NCBI RefSeq assembly: GCF_025127995.1
Contig: NZ_JAHLYP010000046.1
Coordinates: 1-45,224 of the forward strand
Source: Synechococcus sp. CS-1332
GTDB taxonomy: Bacteria; Cyanobacteriota; Cyanobacteriia; PCC-6307; Cyanobiaceae
Length of the DNA: 45,224 bases
Direction of reading: 5' to 3'
The translations under genes were made by a program, and so were the position numbers. Shown in pieces: positions 9,751 to 15,070 of this stretch. The notes beneath the pieces are model-generated. The model saw nothing but the letters and a program-made list of their open reading frames with translations. It had not been told where the DNA came from and searched no databases. Positions within the stretch are counted from its first letter, which is position 1. Every line of letters starts with the position of its first letter.

Positions 9751-10178
9751 CTCGTATGAATGACTTATCGCAATCAGCAGTCTGTGAACGTTTCGGAGCA
9801 GCTTATGAACCTCCGGGTGAAGATGAGCGATTGGGGATTGCTCTGGGTAGTCTCGGCAAGCTACCAGTTAACGCACTTCGCCACAAGCCAAAGGGTGGAA
9901 CCTGCGGCTGGTACGTTTGGGGTGGAGAAGTATCCTCGGAAGTTGACTTTTTTGACTCACTACACATGTATCACATTTCTAGGTATCTTCCTGAGTTCAT
10001 TCCCTACTTGGCTCTCGCGCCGGGATGGAGAGTGCAGTTGGCGCCAGGCCACCTTGATGTATGGTACGACCCAAGTCTTTTGGACTGAGGAACCGAGACC
10101 TAACGATGCAATCAAGCAGGCCGCGGATCTCACTCTTCGCTCAAACTAGCTTCAGCTCCGCAGCGGCTTAATGCGGGG
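9745..10178 (+). mobile_element. Integron gene cassette (Imm33-like gene plus attC 2)
   Basis: Taking the usual crossover point after the G of GTTRRRY, one complete cassette of about 434 bases runs from attC 1 to the core of attC 2. It contains a single promoterless gene with a very short leader and its own attC, the standard cassette plan. No integron integrase gene or attI site is visible in the window, so this looks like a cluster of attC sites lacking an integrase (CALIN) or an off-target insertion. Confidence 0.75.
9756..10088 (+). CDS. Cassette-encoded Imm33/DUF2185-like protein
   Basis: This is a 110-residue cytosolic protein. The core GGTCGWYVWGGEVSSEVDFF, followed by LHMYHISRYLPEFIPYLALA, PGWRVQLAPG and DVWYDPSLL, resembles DUF2185/Imm33-type proteins. 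These small proteins are found next to polymorphic toxins and often as lone integron cassettes. The ATG lies six bases after the core of attC 1 and the stop is nine bases before attC 2, so the gene is the cargo of a cassette. An overlapping frame shifted by one (9760-10149) is longer but lacks this similarity. Immunity to a toxin is known for some members of the family; here it is only a possibility because no toxin gene is nearby. Confidence 0.7.
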   Translation: MNDLSQSAVCERFGAAYEPPGEDERLGIALGSLGKLPVNALRHKPKGGTCGWYVWGGEVSSEVDFFDSLHMYHISRYLPEFIPYLALAPGWRVQLAPGHLDVWYDPSLLD

Positions 10179-10184
10179 TTGAGG
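10098..10184 (+). other. attC: Integron attC recombination site 2 (slightly degenerate)
   Basis: The left core ACCTAAC (10098-10104) fits RYYYAAC exactly. The right core GTTGAGG (10178-10184) fits GTTRRR and differs only at the last base. Between them GCAATCAAGCAGGCCGCGGA pairs with the complement of TCCGCAGCGGCTTAATGC, leaving unpaired bases on one strand. The right half contains GCGGCTTAA, a motif typical of classical attC sites such as those of aadA cassettes. Length (87 bases) is close to site 1. An alternative reading of its right half as a plain hairpin (TCAGCTCCGCA/TGCGGGGTTGA) is possible. Confidence 0.7.
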
Positions 10185-10191
10185 TGTTGAC

Positions 10192-10208
10192 ATCCACCTA
10201 AAGTGGAT
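10192..10208. promoter_or_regulatory. Inverted repeat upstream of the broken hydrolase
   Basis: ATCCAC and GTGGAT are perfect 6-base arms around CTAAA. The repeat overlaps a TTGACA at 10187-10192 that would make a good -35 element, although no good -10 lies at proper spacing. It could be a repressor site or a short hairpin in the leader of the hydrolase gene, whose TTG start is preceded by AGAGGA. Confidence 0.3.
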
Positions 10209-10230
10209 AAGCTCAATAGAGGAACTGAAG

Positions 10231-10985
10231 TTGGCACGAGAAGGATCTTTCCGAGTCGGCAACCGAACTCTCACTTATCTTGAAATTGGTGACGATGGCG
10301 GACCACTTGTCATCCATAACCACGGTGGGCCAACGACCTCCTGGCATTGGCCGATTCCTTCGGTGCACAGCACTTCGCGGTCACCGGCTGGTCGGAAGGG
10401 GGTCCGTGGGCCCTTGCCGCCGCCGCCTACTTGGACCCTGCTCGTCTTGCCAATGTCACCAACATCGCGGGTGCCAGCTACGGAACGTTCGGAGCCAACT
10501 GGGCCGTGACGTACCAAAGCAGCGTTGATGCGCTTGGGGGGCGCTTGGCCTTGCATTTCCATCCTGGCTTCAGGCTCATGTATGAACTGCTTGGCTTGAG
10601 TGCGACCCGCTTTGAGACCAGCTATTTACAGGCTCTGAAGCAGTCGATAGGCGTCTCTGATCAAGAGGTCTTGTCAGATGAGAAGGTCTGTCAATCTTTT
10701 CTGGATGCATCACGGGAATGCTTTCGACAGGGCGCTGAGGGACTTGTCGCTGATGCCACGATGCTCTACGAAGCTTGGCCCTTCGATATGATTAGAGTGA
10801 CGCGACCGGTCCACTTCTGGCAGGGAAGTGATGACAAACTGGTGCCTGAACCCATCAACAAGACTGTGGCGGACAAGACCCCCGGTGCCATTTGGCATTC
10901 CATCAGCGGCGGAGGCCACTTCATCGCCCTCAGCAATGCGAATGAGATCCTGGCTCAAGTGGCCAGCGATCTTGCCAATGTGTAA
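10231..10985 (+). pseudogene. Alpha/beta hydrolase, broken by an internal frameshifting deletion
   Basis: The first frame (TTG at 10231, with AGAGGA eight bases upstream) encodes an N-terminus with the oxyanion motif HNHGGP at residues 29-34. It leaves the family pattern soon after HGGPTTSW. The downstream frame, open from 10347 to 10985, resumes with ADSFGAQHFAVTGWSEGGPW, including the nucleophile elbow GWSEGG. It also keeps the acid in QGSDDKLVP and the His in SGGGHF. HGGP and the nucleophile Ser are only about 71 bases apart. In relatives I recall roughly 65-70 residues between them, so about 40 codons have been lost with a change of frame. All three catalytic residues survive but the strand-helix part between them does not. 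Confidence 0.8.
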
Positions 10986-11006
10986 ACCTGACACCACACA
11001 ACCGAT

Positions 11007-11024
11007 GGCCCATCTCGATGGGCC
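11007..11024. terminator. Perfect hairpin between hydrolase remnant and alkylation-repair gene
   Basis: GGCCCATC (11007-11014) and GATGGGCC (11017-11024) are perfect 8-base arms with a two-base loop. It lies 22 bases after the hydrolase stop and 20 bases before the next likely start. No T-run follows, so it is at best a weak intrinsic terminator. Confidence 0.45.
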
Positions 11025-11044
11025 TTGGCATTGATCGGGCCACC

Positions 11045-11908
11045 ATGACGCCTCGAGTACCCACAATCCCTCCAGCGCCAAGATCCATTCAGAAGGGCAC
11101 GCCTCTGAAGCTCCTGCTGGGCCAAGAGGCCATTGAGTGTCTGGCGAACAATCTTCAGACTGTTGATGCAGGCTTTCCAGCCAGCCGATTCTGTGAATCC
11201 GCACGGACAGGCCTTGAACAGTTGGCCATCATGCAGCGAGGTCTGCATATCGCCAAGGCGCTTCATGCATTCCTGCCAGGGAACTACGAGGAGGCTGTGC
11301 AAGTGCTCATGGCGTCTTTGACGCCGGAGAAATCAGACACAGAAGAGTTGGGATTGGCTGGCTTTTTCTATCTTCCACACAGCTTCTTTGTCTCTGAGTA
11401 TGGGCAAGATGAACAACACAACAGCGGCAATGACCCTTTTGAGACGTCGATGCTGGCTCTGCATGCCTTGACCACGCGGTTCACCTCGGAGTTTGCCATC
11501 CGCACGTTTCTGATCAAGCAGCAAGTGCGCACGTTGGAGAAGCTTGATCAGTGGATCACGGACCCGAACCCGCAGGTGAGGCGCCTCTGCGTCGAGGGGA
11601 CGCGCCCAAGGCTCCCCTGGGGCAAACGCATTGCCTCGTTTGTTGCCGATCCGAAGCCAACACTTCCCATCCTGGAATTGCTGAAAGACGATCCATCCCT
11701 GTATGTTCGCCGCAGCGTTGCCAACCACCTGGGGGACATCGCCAAAGACCATCCAGCACTCGTGTATGCCACCTGTGAGCGTTGGATGCGGTCGGGTGCC
11801 TCCTCAGACCTGCGGTGGCTGATCCGCCATGCGGTTCGCTATCCAGCCAAAAATGGAGATGCACGTGCACTGAAGATACGTGCAGCAGCAAAGAGCAGCG
11901 CGTTGTAA
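11045..11908 (+). CDS. DNA alkylation repair protein, HEAT-repeat AlkC/AlkD-like
   Basis: AlkC/AlkD-type glycosylases are all-helical HEAT-like repeat proteins that remove alkylated purines from DNA. From the ATG at 11045 the product is 287 residues. An N-terminal helical part with LHAFLPGNYEEAVQVL and the conserved FFVSEYG precedes a central block. The signature block then runs PQVRRLCVEGTRPRLPW, a short loop, and LYVRRSVANHLGDIAKDHP, followed by a further repeat ending RHAVRYPAKNGDARAL. An earlier in-frame ATG at 11018 lies inside a hairpin and is less likely. The C-terminus is short compared with longer family members, which may be a subfamily trait or a truncation. It stands alone in the accessory stretch; codon use is less GC-biased than in suf. 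Confidence 0.82.
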   Translation: MTPRVPTIPPAPRSIQKGTPLKLLLGQEAIECLANNLQTVDAGFPASRFCESARTGLEQLAIMQRGLHIAKALHAFLPGNYEEAVQVLMASLTPEKSDTEELGLAGFFYLPHSFFVSEYGQDEQHNSGNDPFETSMLALHALTTRFTSEFAIRTFLIKQQVRTLEKLDQWITDPNPQVRRLCVEGTRPRLPWGKRIASFVADPKPTLPILELLKDDPSLYVRRSVANHLGDIAKDHPALVYATCERWMRSGASSDLRWLIRHAVRYPAKNGDARALKIRAAAKSSAL

Positions 11909-11957
11909 GGAGTTCCATCATGGCCTGACCCATCATCCCAGCTATGCCATCCGAGCG

Positions 11958-12245
11958 ATGACGTCCCTTTACTTTCTCGTCCCTCTGGTCGTTCACTACG
12001 CGTTGGTCGTGCTGCCACTCGGCGTTGGGCTTCTGGCCTTTGCACGGACACGCCCTGGCCGCAGGCGCCAGCGTTGGATCGTGGTGGCTGGCTTCTTGGC
12101 AGTCCTGGGTTGCGCACTGGTGCTGCTCCAGGGCAAAGCGGCTTTGCTGGGTGCTGCAGACGACGGCACCTGGTTCGTCGTGGTGATGGGACTGCTGCCG
12201 ATCGCCCTGGGGGGCGTCAGCCTGCTGCGCTGGTCGCGGATCTGA
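11958..12245 (+). CDS. Small three-span membrane protein, unknown
   Basis: This 95-residue protein starts at the ATG at 11958. It has three hydrophobic helices: LYFLVPLVVHYALVVLPLGV, WIVVAGFLAVLGCALVLLQG and WFVVVMGLLPIALGGVSLL. A basic loop RTRPGRRRQRW lies between the first and second, which would place that loop in the cytosol. It ends with RWSRI. No family is recognised. It follows the alkylation-repair gene by 49 bases and may share its transcript. GC content here is already back near the genome norm. Confidence 0.65.
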   Translation: MTSLYFLVPLVVHYALVVLPLGVGLLAFARTRPGRRRQRWIVVAGFLAVLGCALVLLQGKAALLGAADDGTWFVVVMGLLPIALGGVSLLRWSRI

Positions 12246-12253
12246 ACCTCCGA

Positions 12254-12268
12254 ACCAGCCAGGCTGGT
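12254..12268. terminator. Short perfect hairpin before the ABC-type membrane gene
   Basis: ACCAGCC and GGCTGGT pair perfectly around a single A. No T-run follows. It marks the boundary between the small membrane protein gene and the next gene but may be chance. Confidence 0.3.
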
Positions 12269-12285
12269 GACATCAGGGCCAGGTG

Positions 12286-13143
12286 ATGCCGCAGACGATC
12301 CTTTCGACCCTCTCCCGCGCTGAACGGCTGTCGATCGCCGGCACCTACACCCTGACGCTGCTGGAGAACCTCTGCATGCTCGCCTACCCGGCGATCACCG
12401 GCTGGGCGGTCGACGGGCTGCTGAAGGGCAGCTACCGGGGCCTTTCGGCGCTGATCGCCGTGTGGCTGGTGCACCTGGTCACGGCCTTCGTGCGGCAGCG
12501 CTTCGACACCCGGGTCTTCATGGGCCTCTATGCCCGTCTCGCCGTGCTCACCGTGGCCGAGCAGAAGCGCCTCGGCCACGGCACGAGCATCGTGTCGGCG
12601 CGGGTCGAGATGATGCGCGACATGGTCGGCTTCTTTGAAGCCGACGTGCCGGCGATGTTCTCCCAGGTGGTGACCGTGGTCGGCTCGCTGGTGATGCTGT
12701 TCACCTACGACCTCCAGGCGGGCTTCATCGCGATGGCAGTGCTGCTGCCGATGGGGCTCGTCAACGCCTGGTACTGGCGGCGCGCCCTGCGCCTGCACCG
12801 CGGCCTCAACGACCAGATCGAGCGCGAAATCGCGGACATCGAGGCGGCGCGCCCGCTGCGCCTGCGGCGCCACTTCGGCCGGGTGCGTCGCTGGCAGGTG
12901 CAGCTCTCCGACAGCGAGTCGTGGACCTGGACCGTGACGGAGCTCGCCACGATTGTCGCGCTCGTGGTGCTCCTGATCGACTTCACCCGTTCGGCGGCCT
13001 TCAGCGCCGGCGCCATCTATGCCGTGCTCGCCTATGTGTTCGATTATCTCGAGGGCCTCGACAGCGCTCCGGCGCTGGTGAACAACGTCGCCCGGCTCCG
13101 CGACATCCGGGTGCGGCTCGGCAACGCAGAGGCAGCTGATTGA
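12286..13143 (+). CDS. ABC transporter six-helix membrane domain without an ATPase
   Basis: The 285-residue protein starts at ATG 12286 (a GTG three bases before is in frame). It contains the six-helix membrane part of a type IV ABC exporter half-molecule: LENLCMLAYPAITGWAVDGL early, then TRVFMGLYARL and a coupling-helix-like section around residues 95-125. Further helices follow (MFSQVVTVVGSLVMLFTYDL, GFIAMAVLLPMGLVNAWYW, LATIVALVVLLIDFTRSAAF). It ends with RLRDIRVRLGN where an exporter would enter its linker. There is no Walker A, signature or Walker B and none in the neighbouring genes. Stand-alone membrane domains of this type are known as a family of unknown function. Whether it borrows an ATPase elsewhere is open. 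Confidence 0.75.
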   Translation: MPQTILSTLSRAERLSIAGTYTLTLLENLCMLAYPAITGWAVDGLLKGSYRGLSALIAVWLVHLVTAFVRQRFDTRVFMGLYARLAVLTVAEQKRLGHGTSIVSARVEMMRDMVGFFEADVPAMFSQVVTVVGSLVMLFTYDLQAGFIAMAVLLPMGLVNAWYWRRALRLHRGLNDQIEREIADIEAARPLRLRRHFGRVRRWQVQLSDSESWTWTVTELATIVALVVLLIDFTRSAAFSAGAIYAVLAYVFDYLEGLDSAPALVNNVARLRDIRVRLGNAEAAD

Positions 13144-13197
13144 GCGGACTCGGCAACGCGTCTACCGTCGAGCTACTGCTCCGCTGGCTCTGGCGTG

Positions 13198-13512
13198 ATG
13201 GACACCACCCTGCGACCACTGCTGGCGGCCCTGTTGCTGTCGGCGTCCACCGCCGCATCGGCCGGGGAGTTTCCCGTGCAGGGTGGCTACGGCTTCGATG
13301 CCCTCAAGCCGACGACCACCACATGCCATCGCATCTCGCCGCAGGAGGCGGCGAGGTTCACCCGCTGTGAGTTCTCCGCGGCTGGCTATGCCTTCGGGCT
13401 TGCCTCCCAGTACCACAAATGCGACGCCTTGCCCCGCGGTGAGGTGTTCATCTACCAGTCTCCGGCGAAGTGTCAGGCTTCTCTAGAGATCATGCAGTCC
13501 AACGGCCCCTGA
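13198..13512 (+). CDS. Small secreted protein with four cysteines
   Basis: From the ATG at 13198 a 104-residue protein starts with a clear signal peptide (LRPLLAALLLSASTAASA, cleavage before GEFPVQGG). The mature part of about 83 residues contains four cysteines (in TTCHR, TRCEF, HKCDA, AKCQA), enough for two disulfides, which suits the periplasm. It ends four bases before the next start, suggesting co-transcription with the metallo-beta-lactamase-fold gene. The family is not recognised. Confidence 0.7.
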   Translation: MDTTLRPLLAALLLSASTAASAGEFPVQGGYGFDALKPTTTTCHRISPQEAARFTRCEFSAAGYAFGLASQYHKCDALPRGEVFIYQSPAKCQASLEIMQSNGP

Positions 13513-13515
13513 ACC

Positions 13516-14241
13516 ATGGTTGTCGTCTCTGAGATCGCCCCCGACCTGTTCCGGCTGTCGATCCATGTGCCGGACTTCGATTTGCAGTTCAATCACTTCC
13601 TCGTGCGCGACGAGGAGCCGCTGCTGTTTCATGCGGGGCTCAAGGCCATGTTCCCGCTCCTGCGGGACGCCGTTGCCACGCTGATCGATCCCACCCAGCT
13701 GCGCCACATCGCCTGGAGCCATTTCGAAGCCGATGAGATCGGTGGCCTCAACCACTGGCTGGAGCAGGCGCCCCAGGCCCAGCCGGTCTGCACCCTCGTC
13801 GGCAAGCTGGTGAGCGTGGATGATTTCGCCCTCCGCCCCTCCCGTGGCATGGCGGAGGGCGACGTGCTCAGCACCGGCCAGTACCGCTTCCGTTTCCACC
13901 GCACCCCCCACCTCCCCCATGGCTGGGACGCCGGCCTGCTGTTCGAGGAGACCCGCCGCACCCTGTTCTGCTCCGATCTCTTCCACCAGTTCGGTGATGT
14001 CGCCGACGTCACCTCCTCTGATCTGATCGGGCCGGCGCGGCAGGCGATGCAGCAGATGCAGAGCGGCCCCCTGGCGGATTACATGCCCTACACCAGCCAG
14101 TCGGCCGGCCTGCTGCAGGGGCTGGCCGCGCTGCAGCCGCAGACGCTGGCCGTCATGCACGGCTCCTCGTTCGCCGGCAGTAGCGAGCAGATGATGAACG
14201 ATCTGGCGGGGGTGATCCAGGAGGGCTTTGAGGGGGCCTAG
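13516..14241 (+). CDS. Metallo-beta-lactamase-fold protein of the flavodiiron (ODP) type
   Basis: This 241-residue cytosolic protein has the flavodiiron-like metal pattern: His69-Phe-Glu71-Ala-Asp73 in [11 protein letters not shown], His132/His135 in PHLPHGWD, Asp154 in LFCSDLF and His215 in VMHGSSF. Flavodiiron proteins use this site with flavin to reduce oxygen or nitric oxide. Here no flavodoxin domain follows and the usual His after the Asp of HxExDH is replaced by Glu74. It therefore belongs with stand-alone ODP-domain proteins, some of which sense or bind oxygen. The reaction is unproven. It overlaps the convergent methyltransferase gene by four bases. Confidence 0.82.
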   Translation: MVVVSEIAPDLFRLSIHVPDFDLQFNHFLVRDEEPLLFHAGLKAMFPLLRDAVATLIDPTQLRHIAWSHFEADEIGGLNHWLEQAPQAQPVCTLVGKLVSVDDFALRPSRGMAEGDVLSTGQYRFRFHRTPHLPHGWDAGLLFEETRRTLFCSDLFHQFGDVADVTSSDLIGPARQAMQQMQSGPLADYMPYTSQSAGLLQGLAALQPQTLAVMHGSSFAGSSEQMMNDLAGVIQEGFEGA

Positions 14242-14909
14242 GGGGTCGCTGGGGTGAGCACCGCCAGGGCCTCGGCCCGGTGCTGACCGCGCCAGGCCCA
14301 GTGCCACTGCCACCCTGCCGCCTCCGCCTCCCACACGATTGCCTCCGGGTCGGCCGGATGGTCCCACTGGCTGAGGTGCGCGATCACCTCCTGTTGCCGC
14401 TGCGGCTCCAGCGGGCTCCAGCCGTGGACGCGGGCGCTGTAGCGCCCCACGTAGGTGTCGCGGCTTTCGCCCGGGGCGCGGAACACATCGGCCCAGAGCA
14501 GCAGGCCGTCCGGGGCAATGCGGCGGCGGCAGCCCCGCAGGAAGCGCCGTTTGCCCTCCTCCTGGAGGTGGTGCACGGCGAAGCTGCTGAGGATCAGATC
14601 CACCGGAGGACCCTCCGGCTCCGCTTCGGCCCAGGCCAGCAGATCCCCCTCCAGGAACCGGCAGGGGTAGGGCACCGGGCCCAGGGCTTCGGCGGCCAGG
14701 GGCAGCACCGCCCCGTTCAGGTCGAGGCCCGTGAACGAGGCCAGCGGCAGGCGCCGCAGCAGCGGCGGCAGCAGGGACAGGTCGCCGCAGCCCAGGTCCA
14801 CAGCGTGGGGGGGCGGCGCCGCTGGGCCACGCTGGGCCCGCCAGGCCTCGACGGTGTCGGCGAGGGCCGCCGTCAGGGCCCCGTGCTCCATCAGGTCGTG
14901 CTCCAGCAC
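14238..14909 (-). CDS. Class I SAM-dependent methyltransferase
   Basis: The 223-residue reading begins at a GTG at 14909. Motif I is [15 protein letters not shown] near residue 38-52, then [11 protein letters not shown], an acidic [15 protein letters not shown] (motif IV), and the post-motif [15 protein letters not shown]; the C-terminal part has [14 protein letters not shown]. The substrate is unknown. The frame is open upstream of the GTG and reads [20 protein letters not shown], which looks like genuine family sequence, but no ATG, GTG or TTG occurs before an in-frame stop. A 17-base tandem duplication at 14936-14965 shifts the frame there. The native N-terminus may therefore have been lost, leaving a shortened protein or a rarely used start codon. 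Confidence 0.75.
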   Translation of the reverse strand: MLEHDLMEHGALTAALADTVEAWRAQRGPAAPPPHAVDLGCGDLSLLPPLLRRLPLASFTGLDLNGAVLPLAAEALGPVPYPCRFLEGDLLAWAEAEPEGPPVDLILSSFAVHHLQEEGKRRFLRGCRRRIAPDGLLLWADVFRAPGESRDTYVGRYSARVHGWSPLEPQRQQEVIAHLSQWDHPADPEAIVWEAEAAGWQWHWAWRGQHRAEALAVLTPATP

Positions 14910-14935
14910 CTGGCGGTAGGTGCTCCAGTGGCGGG

Positions 14936-14965
14936 AGAAGAACGTCAGCGGAAGAAGAACGTCAG
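14936..14965. repeat. 17-base tandem duplication at the 5' edge of the methyltransferase gene
   Basis: AGAAGAACGTCAG occurs at 14936-14948 and again at 14953-14965, a period of 17 bases (13 identical bases plus CGGA). Seventeen is not a multiple of three, so the event changes the reading frame for anything translated across it. Confidence 0.85.
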
Positions 14966-15059
14966 GTAAGGGATTCTGGCCGGGCAGTCGCCGCCGCTAC
15001 CCGCCCAGTCGTTGGCCGAAGGCCATCGCTAGGGTCCGAACCTGGGTACCACCACAGGC

Positions 15060-15064
15060 AGGAG
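15060..15064 (+). promoter_or_regulatory. Ribosome-binding site fixing the TTG start at 15071
   Basis: AGGAG lies six bases before TTG at 15071. The next in-frame ATG (15086) has no such site. This supports the TTG start of the polyferredoxin gene. Confidence 0.65.
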
Positions 15065-15070
15065 TCTCAG

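Noticed and set aside
9760-10149. A 129-codon frame overlapping the Imm33-like gene
   Set aside because: It runs through the attC 2 palindrome and has no recognisable pattern, while the other frame fits a known family and cassette spacing.
10187-10215. TTGACA as a promoter for the hydrolase
   Set aside because: No acceptable -10 element lies 16-19 bases downstream; kept only as part of a low-confidence inverted repeat.
11018-11044. Earlier ATG for the alkylation-repair gene
   Set aside because: It lies inside a perfect hairpin and adds residues (GLGIDRAT) unlike the family; ATG 11045 is preferred.
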